In this document: one piece after another, positions 40,071 through 47,154 of the stretch
Layout: each line of letters starts with the position of its first letter
Position numbering within the stretch: position 1 is the first letter of the stretch
NCBI RefSeq assembly: GCF_036697405.1
Contig: NZ_JBAHWA010000005.1
Span: forward strand, 219,338 to 283,337
Direction: 5' to 3'
DNA from: Lysobacter sp036697405
GTDB lineage: Bacteria; Pseudomonadota; Gammaproteobacteria; Xanthomonadales; Xanthomonadaceae
Length of the DNA: 64,000 bases
Notes under the pieces: model-generated
What the model was told of the DNA's origin: nothing
Database searches by the model: none
The model's input: the letters and a program-made list of their open reading frames with translations, nothing else
Position numbers and translations under genes: made by a program

Positions 40071-40991
40071 ATGCCTTTCTGGAACAGGAACAAACCGCCG
40101 GCCACGCCGCCGGCACCGCCCGCGACTCCGGCGACCGCCGCAACGCCGGCGGCGCCTGCCGATCCGGCGGCACCGGCACCGCCGGCGAGCGCGACGGCCG
40201 CCGCCACGCCCGCCACGCCGAGCGCGCTCGGCGCCGCGCCCGCCGATGCCGCGTCCGCCGATGCCGCGTCCGGTTCCGGTTCCGGTACGGCGAGCTCGGG
40301 TGCGACGGACGCCGGCACGACGGGATCGGCTTCGACTGGAGCGGGCACGGGCGATTCGGGCACGACTGACAGCGGCACGACCGGATCGGGCACCACCGGC
40401 AGCGGCACGACGGGTTCCGGCACGACCGGTAGCGGCACGACGGGGTCCGGGACCACGGGCTCCGGCACCTCGGATCCGCCGACCACGCCGACCACGCCAC
40501 CGGCGCCGCCGCCGAGCGTGCTGGCGACCATGAGCACCCAGATGCTGGCCCAGGCCGGCGCGCCCACGCCGCCCACCGACGCGCTCAACCAGAAGATCGT
40601 GCAGGCGGTGCAGCTGAGCAATGCCGAGACCGCGCAGTACGCGCCTTCGCAGATCGCGATCCCGCCCAACATGATGATCACACAGGCGGCGGGCCTGGTC
40701 GCGCAGTCGGCCGCCGCCTACTTCGACGGCGTCAGCAAGCTCGCCTTGGCCAGTCAAGGCATCCTGCTCAAGGAAATGACCCAGAACCTGGTCGAGAACC
40801 AGCTGGAGAAGGCCGCCGAGGATGCGCTCGGCGTGCTCGCCACCGACATCCTGATGGGCGCCGCCGCCGCCGTCGCGGCCGCCGCCGGCGCGATGGAGGC
40901 CGAAGCGGCGAGCTTCGCCATCGATCGCATCGACCAGAGCATCTCCAAGTACGCCGCCGTGCTGCAGAACCACAAGAGCGCGTCGTCCTGA
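40071..40991 (+). CDS. RebB-like protein with Pro/Ala and GSGTT repeat region
   Basis: 306 residues in three parts. Residues 1-60 are Pro/Ala-rich (NKPPATPPAPPATPATAATPAA). Residues 60-145 are Gly/Ser/Thr-rich with eight tandem pentapeptides (DSGTT/GSGTT). The C-terminal part (about 155-300) has ALNQKIVQAVQLSNAETAQYAPSQIA...TQAAGLVAQSAAAYFD, which follows the RebB pattern, then a long Ala-rich helix AEDALGVLATDILMGAAAAVAAAAGAMEAEAASF. The flexible repeat linker before a RebB-like core suggests a terminal or capping subunit of the R-body. I know no closely matching described protein. Confidence 0.85.
   Translation: MPFWNRNKPPATPPAPPATPATAATPAAPADPAAPAPPASATAAATPATPSALGAAPADAASADAASGSGSGTASSGATDAGTTGSASTGAGTGDSGTTDSGTTGSGTTGSGTTGSGTTGSGTTGSGTTGSGTSDPPTTPTTPPAPPPSVLATMSTQMLAQAGAPTPPTDALNQKIVQAVQLSNAETAQYAPSQIAIPPNMMITQAAGLVAQSAAAYFDGVSKLALASQGILLKEMTQNLVENQLEKAAEDALGVLATDILMGAAAAVAAAAGAMEAEAASFAIDRIDQSISKYAAVLQNHKSASS
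40353..40472 (+). repeat. In-frame 15-bp tandem repeat (eight units)
   Basis: Eight consecutive 15-base units coding for DSGTT, DSGTT, five GSGTT and GSGTS. Synonymous codons vary between units, so the array is not a recent perfect expansion. Such repeats can change copy number by slippage. Confidence 0.9.
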
Positions 40992-41077
40992 GCTGACGAC
41001 CACCGCGGGAGCGCGTCGCCGCGATGCGCTCCGGACCCGAATGCCGCCCTGCGGCGCAGACCTTAGGAGCCCCGTCC

Positions 41078-43327
41078 ATGGCCTTTTTCTCCCTGACCTC
41101 GCCGGTCGTGATGCAGCAGTACCCGTTCGACTACCACAGCCATTTCGGCGGCATCCTGCCGGTCGAGGGCGACCTGCTGACGTCGACGTCCTACAAGATC
41201 AGCTACACCATGCCGTCCTCGCCGGACGCGATCGAGGTCAGCCTGCCCAAGGACCAGCGCCTCTCGCTGGTCGGCGTGATGGGCGGCGACGGCCCGGTCG
41301 GCACCGACGAAGGCACCGTGGCCCTGTTCGACAAAGCCCTGTTGATGATGATCGAGGGCAATCCGCTCAACGCCTTGGCCGCCAAGGCGAACAAGGCCGC
41401 GTACGAACGCGGCGAATGCGTGGCCGAGAGCATCTACATCGCCTGCGTGGTACTGGCGCGGCGCTGGGCGCTGTCGGATTGGGTGGTCAACGCCGCCGCG
41501 ACCAGCCCAGAGTTGTACGAGGAGATCCGCGGTCAGCTGCGCGCGCGCGTGCAGCCCGATCGCGCGGCGCCCTACAACCAGGAGCTGATCAAGATCCTGC
41601 GTTACTTCAACAACAAGATCTACAGCGCCAACAAGTACACGCCGTTCGACGATTGCTACAAGGCCCGCTCCAGCCTGATGAAGGCGGTGCTGCGCGAGCC
41701 CGACGCGCAGCGGTGCTACGACCAGTGGGTGCTGGCGACCTACGCCTTCCTGTACCAAAGCGGCGTGCGCTGCAACCAGGCGGCGATCGGCGCCGACGAA
41801 ATCGTCGTCGCCGACCGCATCGCGCAGGCGTTCAACCAGCTCTATCCGAAGGACCCGAGCAACTTCCGGCTGCTGGTGCACACCTCGGCCGGCTACATGC
41901 CCGGCGATCGCCTGAGCGCGGAACTGAAGGACAAGATCCTGCCGCTGCTGACCGAAGAAGGCCCCAGCACCGTGATCGGCATCGACCTGCTGGGCACCGA
42001 GACCAAGGTCGCCGACTACGGCCAGTTCTTCCAGTTCCTGTTCCAGAACCAGTCGGCGCTGGGCAAGTGCTTCGGTTCCGGCAAGGGCGCGCGTTCCCAG
42101 CAGCTGATCTGCCATATCCACTGCGGCGAGGGCGCGGCCTCGACCACCGACAACCGCTCGATGATCGGCTACTACTACGCCAACGCGGCCGAGCCGCCGG
42201 GCGAGGATTTCTACCGCGCCTATTCGGCCTACATCGCGCGCGGCCTGGCCACCGCCCAGGGCCGGCGCGCCGACGAGCCGCGCGGCAGCCGCGGCGCCGG
42301 CACGCGCAAGAAGAGCGACGTGTCGGGACTGTTCGACGAGCTGTTCCGCAGCGACTCGCTGACCCACGGCGGCTGCACCCTGCGCCGCTTCGACATCAAC
42401 AGCCCAGCCAGCATCGCGATCGTCGCCTACAACGGCAAACGCAGCGAGATGGCGATGAGCGAGACCCTGGACACGGTGGCGGACGGGCAGAGCCAGAGCT
42501 GGTACGCGTTCTTCTCCGGCAGCCAGCAGTTCGCGTTGCGGCTGGGCCACGCCTACTACTACCGCAACTACATGGCGCAGCGTTACCCGTTGGTCGCGTT
42601 CGACACCAACATGGGCAGCAATGCCATCACCGGCGCCTCGGGGCTGTTCGATTCGGTGGAGGGCTACCGCATCAACCGAGGCTTCCGCCACCTGGACGGC
42701 TACATCGACACCGACGTGCTGCACCAGGCCGGCAACGCCGTGGCCTATCTGGGCGCGAACGCCCTGGAGCAGCCGCAGGTCGAGAAGTTCATCGCCATGG
42801 TGCGCGCGCAGACCAGCCTGGCCGACGTGTTGAGCAATCAGGAAAACAAGGTCTGGCTCTACAGCCAGCTCAATTCGGGCCTGGCGCCGATCTGCAATCC
42901 GTCCAACATCTCCGATTACTACGCGCTCTACGCCGAGCTGGTGCTGCAGCTGGCCGGCCAGACCACGATCAAGTCCTACTGGTTCGACGCCCTGACCCGC
43001 TCGCTGACCCTGTTCAACAACTGGCGCTCGTATCTGCTGGGAGCGGACGGACAGGGCGTGGAGCACACCAACGTCCAGGACGAGTTCCTGCGCATGGTGA
43101 TCCTGCTGGCCTATCAGCTGCTGCCCGCCGGCCAGACCCGGGTGCTCGACCAGACCATGGTGTCGCTGCAGAAACTGGTGCTGTCGATCGCCACCGACTA
43201 CTGGGAGACCACGGTCGATTCCTCGCTCACCCTGGTGCCGAACACCGCGCTGGGCCTGGAGACCATGTACGGCTTCAAGTCGCCGGCCTCGGTGGTCACC
43301 CTGACCCGACCCAAGCCGAAGAAGTGA
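41078..43327 (+). CDS. 749-residue protein with adenosine-deaminase-like motif order, in the R-body cluster
   Basis: Start at 41078 with AGGAG 8 bases upstream (41065-41069). No signal or membrane segment. Motifs of the adenosine deaminase branch of the amidohydrolase superfamily occur in order: H20-x-H22 in DYHSHFGGILP (ADA: HVHLDG), VIGIDLLGTE at 299-308 (ADA: IDLAGDE), HIHCGEG with H348 and E351 (ADA: HAGE), RINRGFRHLDG with H538 (ADA: RLGHG), PICNPSN at 604-610 (ADA: E-C-P-x-SN), and ADGQGVEHTNVQDEF with D657 (ADA: TDDP). All five zinc and catalytic positions have equivalents. It is twice the length of ADA, with a large insertion between 352 and 530 that includes an Arg-rich loop (RRADEPRGSRGAGTRKK). 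Long ADA-like proteins include RdrB of the RADAR antiphage system. The assignment is by eye. Confidence 0.9.
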   Translation: MAFFSLTSPVVMQQYPFDYHSHFGGILPVEGDLLTSTSYKISYTMPSSPDAIEVSLPKDQRLSLVGVMGGDGPVGTDEGTVALFDKALLMMIEGNPLNALAAKANKAAYERGECVAESIYIACVVLARRWALSDWVVNAAATSPELYEEIRGQLRARVQPDRAAPYNQELIKILRYFNNKIYSANKYTPFDDCYKARSSLMKAVLREPDAQRCYDQWVLATYAFLYQSGVRCNQAAIGADEIVVADRIAQAFNQLYPKDPSNFRLLVHTSAGYMPGDRLSAELKDKILPLLTEEGPSTVIGIDLLGTETKVADYGQFFQFLFQNQSALGKCFGSGKGARSQQLICHIHCGEGAASTTDNRSMIGYYYANAAEPPGEDFYRAYSAYIARGLATAQGRRADEPRGSRGAGTRKKSDVSGLFDELFRSDSLTHGGCTLRRFDINSPASIAIVAYNGKRSEMAMSETLDTVADGQSQSWYAFFSGSQQFALRLGHAYYYRNYMAQRYPLVAFDTNMGSNAITGASGLFDSVEGYRINRGFRHLDGYIDTDVLHQAGNAVAYLGANALEQPQVEKFIAMVRAQTSLADVLSNQENKVWLYSQLNSGLAPICNPSNISDYYALYAELVLQLAGQTTIKSYWFDALTRSLTLFNNWRSYLLGADGQGVEHTNVQDEFLRMVILLAYQLLPAGQTRVLDQTMVSLQKLVLSIATDYWETTVDSSLTLVPNTALGLETMYGFKSPASVVTLTRPKPKK

Positions 43328-43406
43328 ACGCCGCGCGTCCGGCCAGGGCGCGGACGTCTTCCAACCCGGCCGCGCCGCGCGCGGCCGGCACCGCCAGGAG
43401 CTTGCG

Positions 43407-43622
43407 ATGAACGACCTCGTCGAACACCTGCTGCACGAAGAAATAGACGGTCCCGACGCCGCGGCCGTGCCGGCGAAGCCGGCAGATCCGTCGGCGTCCG
43501 CATCGACGCCCGCCGCCGCGGCCGCCGACAAGGCGCTGGACCCCGAACTGGCGAAAGTGCTCGAGCGCCTGATGCAGCCCGACGTGCTACGCGCGCTCAC
43601 CCAGCTGCTGCGCGCGCGCTGA
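43407..43622 (+). CDS. Small hypothetical protein of the R-body cluster
   Basis: 71 residues: acidic start MNDLVEHLLHEEIDGPD, an Ala/Pro/Ser-rich linker (about 20-43), and a C-terminal amphipathic helix DPELAKVLERLMQPDVLRALTQLLRAR. No known domain. AGGAG lies 8 bases before the ATG. Its small size and helix-linker-helix layout resemble accessory Reb proteins only in general character. Position inside the cluster supports its being a gene. Confidence 0.75.
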   Translation: MNDLVEHLLHEEIDGPDAAAVPAKPADPSASASTPAAAAADKALDPELAKVLERLMQPDVLRALTQLLRAR

Positions 43623-43656
43623 GCGCCCGTCCCCCCTAACGTCCGCGAGTAGTGTC

Positions 43657-44235
43657 ATGACCGTAAGCCGGAACGAGTTGACCGAGCAGGTGCATCAGTT
43701 CGCGCGCCAGTGGCTGGGCCACGATCTGGACGAGAACGAGCGCAGGCAACTGGCCGAGTTCCTCACCACCCTGAGCGCGAACGAGGCCGTGCTGGGCGGC
43801 TACACCGACCAGGCCCGGCGCCATGCCGCCGACATCGTCGACCAGGGCCGGCAGCGGGTGGAGGCGGCGATGAAGACCGTGCTCGGCGCCGCCGAGGCCC
43901 CTCCCGGTACCGGCGCCGCGCCGGCCAAGGGCGGCGCGCCGGCGGCCCCGCTGACCCGCGAGGAACAGGCGATCCTGCGTCTGCTGGAGTCCTCGCGCAC
44001 GCTCGGCGACCTAAGGCCGTCGCACCTGAAGGGCGCGGGCGAGGGCGAAACCGCGGCCGCGCAGCTGGCGATCGCGCAGATCGCCGACCGTCTCGCGATC
44101 CTGATCAAGGCCGAAGTCGAGGCCTGTTTCGAGCGCCAGTACGGCCCGCTCACGCGCCAGATCGAGGCTGTGCTCGAAGCCGGGCGCGCCGAGGCGAGCG
44201 CCCGCAAGTCCCCGTCCGCCGCGTCGTCCGCCTGA
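43657..44235 (+). CDS. Helical hypothetical protein of the R-body cluster
   Basis: 192 residues, almost all helix. SRNELTEQVHQFARQWLGHDLDENERRQLAEFLTTLSANEAVLGGYTDQARRHAADIVDQGRQRVEAAMKTVLGAAE (about 4-80), a Gly/Ala/Pro linker (80-100), then LTREEQAILRLLESSRTLGDLRPSHLKG and a coiled-coil-like AIAQIADRLAILIKAEVEACFERQYGPLTRQIEAVLEAGR. No family recognised. It could be an assembly or scaffold protein for R-bodies; this rests on position only. Confidence 0.8.
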   Translation: MTVSRNELTEQVHQFARQWLGHDLDENERRQLAEFLTTLSANEAVLGGYTDQARRHAADIVDQGRQRVEAAMKTVLGAAEAPPGTGAAPAKGGAPAAPLTREEQAILRLLESSRTLGDLRPSHLKGAGEGETAAAQLAIAQIADRLAILIKAEVEACFERQYGPLTRQIEAVLEAGRAEASARKSPSAASSA

Positions 44236-44269
44236 TTCACAAGGCGGGTTCCGCAGCGTTCATTGAAAC

Positions 44270-44287
44270 GTACGGCATGGGCCGTAC
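44270..44287 (+). promoter_or_regulatory. Perfect hairpin/dyad upstream of the tandem rebB pair
   Basis: GTACGGC (44270-44276) and GCCGTAC (44281-44287) form a 7-bp perfect inverted repeat with a 4-base loop, 22 bases before the rebB ATG at 44309 and just before its ribosome-binding GAGGAG. It may be an operator or an mRNA-stabilising 5' hairpin that raises expression of the structural subunit. Confidence 0.5.
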
Positions 44288-44308
44288 ACGACCCCGAGGA
44301 GTTAAACC

Positions 44309-44629
44309 ATGGCTTTCCCGACCGCCGTCAACGATCAGATCACCGATGCCGTCACCCAGTCCAACGTCAAGGTCATCGGCGAAGCGCCGGCCTTCGCGAT
44401 GGGCTCGATCTACCAGAGCCTGGCGCACTCGACCGGCATCCTGTTCCAGAACGCCATCGCCGCGCAGCAGCAGCAGAACACGCTGGCGCAGGCCGCCGCC
44501 AACCAGGGCGTGATGCAGATCTACAGCCTCGACACCACGGCCGCCGCGGGCGCGACCGAGAAGGTCGCCCAGACCGGCGTCTCCGACAACCTGACCAGCC
44601 TGCTCACCGTGCTCAACGCCTTCAAGTGA
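44309..44629 (+). CDS. RebB family R-body protein, copy A
   Basis: 106 residues. MAFPTAVNDQITDAVTQSNVKVIGEAPAFAMGSIYQSLAHSTGILFQNAIAAQQQQNTLAQAAANQGVMQIYSLDT is a full-length RebB signature (QITDAVTQSNVKVIGEAPA, ALYQ-like SIYQ, QNA, QQQ). GAGGAG precedes the ATG. The C-terminal tail AAAGATEKVAQTGVSDNLTSLLTVLNAFK is probably involved in polymerisation. It is about 92 percent identical to copy B. Confidence 0.96.
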   Translation: MAFPTAVNDQITDAVTQSNVKVIGEAPAFAMGSIYQSLAHSTGILFQNAIAAQQQQNTLAQAAANQGVMQIYSLDTTAAAGATEKVAQTGVSDNLTSLLTVLNAFK

Positions 44630-44714
44630 GAGAACCCCGGCCGATGGCTACGCGCCGTCCGCCGGGTCTCCCAGGCGCGCATGTTCCTGACGACCGCATA
44701 ACGAGGATTACCTC

Positions 44715-45074
44715 ATGGCATTTCCCACCGCCGTCAACGACCAGATTACCGATGCCGTCACCCAGTCCAACGTCAAGGTCATCGGCGAAGCGCCGGCCTT
44801 CGCGATGGGCTCGATCTACCAGAGCCTGGCGCATTCGACCGGCATCCTGTTCGAGAACGCCGTCGCCGCGCAGCAGCAGCAGAACACGCTGGCGCTGGCC
44901 GCGGCCAACCAGGGCGTGATGCAGATCTACACGCTCGACACCACGGCCGCCGCGGGCGCGACCGAGAAGGTCGCTCAGACCGGCGTGTCCGACAACCTGA
45001 GCAGCCTGATGACCGTGCTCAAGGCTTTTACCGGCACCAAGCCGGTGAAGGGTCTGAACAGCGGTTCTCCGTAA
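44715..45074 (+). CDS. RebB family R-body protein, copy B
   Basis: 119 residues, nearly identical to copy A over the first 105. Differences include Q47E, I50V, Q61L, S73T, T96S, L99M and N102K. It has a 14-residue extension (GTKPVKGLNSGSP region) that copy A lacks. The two copies are 85 bases apart. Two or more RebB paralogues of different length are usual in R-body loci, since several related subunits are needed for ribbon assembly. Confidence 0.96.
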   Translation: MAFPTAVNDQITDAVTQSNVKVIGEAPAFAMGSIYQSLAHSTGILFENAVAAQQQQNTLALAAANQGVMQIYTLDTTAAAGATEKVAQTGVSDNLSSLMTVLKAFTGTKPVKGLNSGSP

Positions 45075-45513
45075 GGCGGAAGGCGTCGGGCGCGACACCC
45101 GACGCTGGACGCAAGGGATGCGGCGGCCCCCGATGCCGCGTCCGCGAGGCAGTCCGCCGGCGCCCGCGCCGGCAGTCGGCCCCGCACCAGCCCGGACGCG
45201 TCGCCGCCCACGCGGCGTCGGTCCGGACCCAGGGAACGACCGCGACAGAACCGCAGGCAACCCATCGGATGGGGCGCCCGCGATCGCGGCACAGGCCGGC
45301 GCGGCTAGGGCTTGCGGCGGCAGGGGATTCGAATATGGATCGTTCGTCACGCAGCGGCGGCGCACCGCACCGGCGTCGCGTCGGCTACACCCGGATACAT
45401 CGCCGCTGGTCCGACCGCGAGGGTCCCGCGGCGGCCGCTTTCGCAATTCCGCGCCATGGCGCCGACGCGCGCCGCGCCGGGACGCGCGCCCTGCCGCGAG
45501 GGTGGTCGCGCGC
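45075..45513. other. Intergenic stretch before the Crp/Fnr-type regulator gene
   Basis: 439 bases, Pro/Arg-rich in the open frames. The regulator's own frame is open back to 45118, but the added residues (RRPPMPRPRGSPPAPAPA) have no Crp-like features. No terminator with a T-run, dyad or ribosome-binding site stands out. Confidence 0.45.
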
Positions 45514-46275
45514 ATGTGCATGACGCTGGACCGCTCCGCCAACGTACGCGCACGGCAGTTGATCCTCGAGCAATCCCCGCTGTTCCAGGGCTTGCCCGAC
45601 ACCTTGCTCGAGCACATCGCCCGCAACGCCACCGAGCGCGCCCTGGGCGACGGCCAGGCACTGTTCCTCAAGAACGACCCCAGCGATTTCCTGGCCCTGG
45701 TCGCGCGCGGACGGATCTACAAGATCCTGTACGGCCCCGATGGCCAGGAACTGATCGTCGACACCATCGAGGCCGGCGAGACCGTCGACGAAACCGCCTT
45801 GCTGGACGCCAAGGACCGCAACTTCACCGCCATCGCCTATGGCCCGGCGCGCGTGCTGCTGCTGGCGCGGCGGCATTTCCCGGCCCTGACCTCCGAGCCG
45901 GCGCTGCTGGAACGCGCGCACGCGACCTTGTGCCTGCGCCTGCGCAAGGCGGTCGACAGCCTGGAGACCATGTGCCTGCACCGGTTGGAGTCGCGCCTGG
46001 CGCGCTATCTGCTGTCGATCATGCACGACGGCGGCCGCGCCGCGGTCGACGGTTTCGAAGTCGCGCTGCCGCCGACCCAGAGCATCCTGGCGGCGATGGT
46101 CAACGCCAGCCGGCCGAAGTTGAACGCGCAGCTGCAGACCTGGCACCGCAGCGGCCTGGTGAGCCGGCGCCGCAACATCCTGCGCATCAACGACATCGAC
46201 CAGTTCCGCTGCAAGGCCTATCTCGGCCGCGACTTCGTGCGCGCAGAGCCGCGCGCGCGCGCCAAGCCGAACTAG
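45514..46275 (+). CDS. Crp/Fnr-type transcriptional regulator of the R-body locus
   Basis: 253 residues from ATG 45514 (a second ATG is at 45520). An N-terminal cyclic-nucleotide-binding-like beta barrel (about 20-120): SPLFQGLPDTLLEHIARNATERALGDGQALFLKNDPSDFLALVARGRIYKILYGPDGQELIVDTIEAGETVDETALLD. A dimerisation helix follows (ALLERAHATLCLRLRKAVDSLETM), then a winged HTH (about 165-235): RLARYLLSIMHDGG, LPPTQSILAAMVNASRPKLNAQLQTWHRSGLVSRRRNIL. The RxSR of Crp's phosphate cassette is absent, and there is no Fnr cysteine cluster, so cAMP or Fe-S sensing is not expected. As last gene of the cluster it is a likely regulator of R-body expression. Confidence 0.92.
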   Translation: MCMTLDRSANVRARQLILEQSPLFQGLPDTLLEHIARNATERALGDGQALFLKNDPSDFLALVARGRIYKILYGPDGQELIVDTIEAGETVDETALLDAKDRNFTAIAYGPARVLLLARRHFPALTSEPALLERAHATLCLRLRKAVDSLETMCLHRLESRLARYLLSIMHDGGRAAVDGFEVALPPTQSILAAMVNASRPKLNAQLQTWHRSGLVSRRRNILRINDIDQFRCKAYLGRDFVRAEPRARAKPN

Positions 46276-46976
46276 CGCGGTTCGGCGCGCGGCTGCGGTT
46301 CGTACAGCTGCGCGACCATGTCCTTGAGCAGGGCGCCGCGCCGCCGCGGCAGCGGCTCGGGCAGCACTTCCAGGTCGACGATGCGGTCGAGGCGGAAATG
46401 GCGGAAGTCGCCGCGCAGCTCGCACCATGCGCCGACCACCCGCGCATGGTCGAAGAAGGCCAGGGCCAGCGGCCAGATCGTGCGTTCGCTTTCCCGGCCG
46501 TCGCCGCTGCCGTAGCGGATGCGCAGCTTGCGTTCGTCGCGCATGGCGTCGCGCACGCGCTGCATGGTGGTGGGCGCGCCGCGGTGGGCGTTGCTGGGCG
46601 AGACCCACAGGCCGATCTCGCCGATCGCGTCGCGCAGGTCGCGCGGCGCGGCGGCGGCGATCTTGGCCAGCGCGTTGCTGGCCGCCAGCGACAGCGCGCG
46701 GTCGTCCTGGCGCTGCACCCAGCGCGCGCCCAGCACCAGCGCCTCGATCTCGTCCTGGGCGAAGTTCATCGGCGGCAGGAAGAAGCCCGGCCGCAGCAGA
46801 TAGCCCACGCCGGCCTCGCCGTCGATCGGCGCGCCCAGGCTGACCAGGGTCTGCACGTCGCGGTAGATGGTGCGCAGCGATACGCCCAGTTCCTGCGCCA
46901 GGCTGGCCGCCGCGATCGGCTGGCGGTGCCGGCGCAGGGCCTCGATCAGGTCGAACAGGCGTTCGGTGCGGCTCAT
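46272..46976 (-). CDS. YafY/WYL-type HTH transcriptional regulator
   Basis: 234 residues. N-terminal HTH_11 domain MSRTERLFDLIEALRRHRQPIAAASLAQELGVSLRTIYRDVQTLVSLGAPIDGEAGVGYLL, then the WYL-type ligand domain (about 90-225) with RDAMRDERKLRIRYGSGDGRESERTIWPLALAFFDHARVVGAWCELRGDFRHFRLDRIVDLEV. WYL domains bind nucleotides or nucleic acids. Its stop interlocks with the Crp-type gene through a shared CTAG. Confidence 0.93.
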   Translation of the reverse strand: MSRTERLFDLIEALRRHRQPIAAASLAQELGVSLRTIYRDVQTLVSLGAPIDGEAGVGYLLRPGFFLPPMNFAQDEIEALVLGARWVQRQDDRALSLAASNALAKIAAAAPRDLRDAIGEIGLWVSPSNAHRGAPTTMQRVRDAMRDERKLRIRYGSGDGRESERTIWPLALAFFDHARVVGAWCELRGDFRHFRLDRIVDLEVLPEPLPRRRGALLKDMVAQLYEPQPRAEPR

Positions 46977-47062
46977 GCGGTGGTCGCGGCAGGATCAGCT
47001 GCGCACGATAGCAAGCGCGGCGGCCTCGCGCGCCCGACGCCGCGAGACGGCCCTGGCATTTC

Positions 47063-47134
47063 CTGTGGGAGCGGCGTGAGCCGCGATCGTCGGGGCCCGG
47101 AGTTGCGCAATCGCGGCTCACGCCGCTCCCACAG
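47063..47134. repeat. Dispersed palindromic element (long inverted pair)
   Basis: A 25-bp arm (47063-47087) and its perfect complement (47110-47134) flank 22 bases. Each arm contains GTGGGAGCGGCGTGAGCCGCGAT, the same core as the 46-bp array at 56535. It lies between the WYL regulator and tesA. Confidence 0.9.
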
Positions 47135-47154
47135 AAGGCCAGTGCGGCGCAAGC

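Noticed and set aside
41063..43600. An 845-residue minus-strand frame opposite the ADA-like gene.
   Set aside because: Antisense composition; the plus-strand gene has a good ribosome-binding site and an ordered motif set.
39034..46275. A prophage tail or pyocin-like cluster.
   Set aside because: No tail tube, sheath, baseplate, integrase or lysis genes; the small repeated proteins match RebB.
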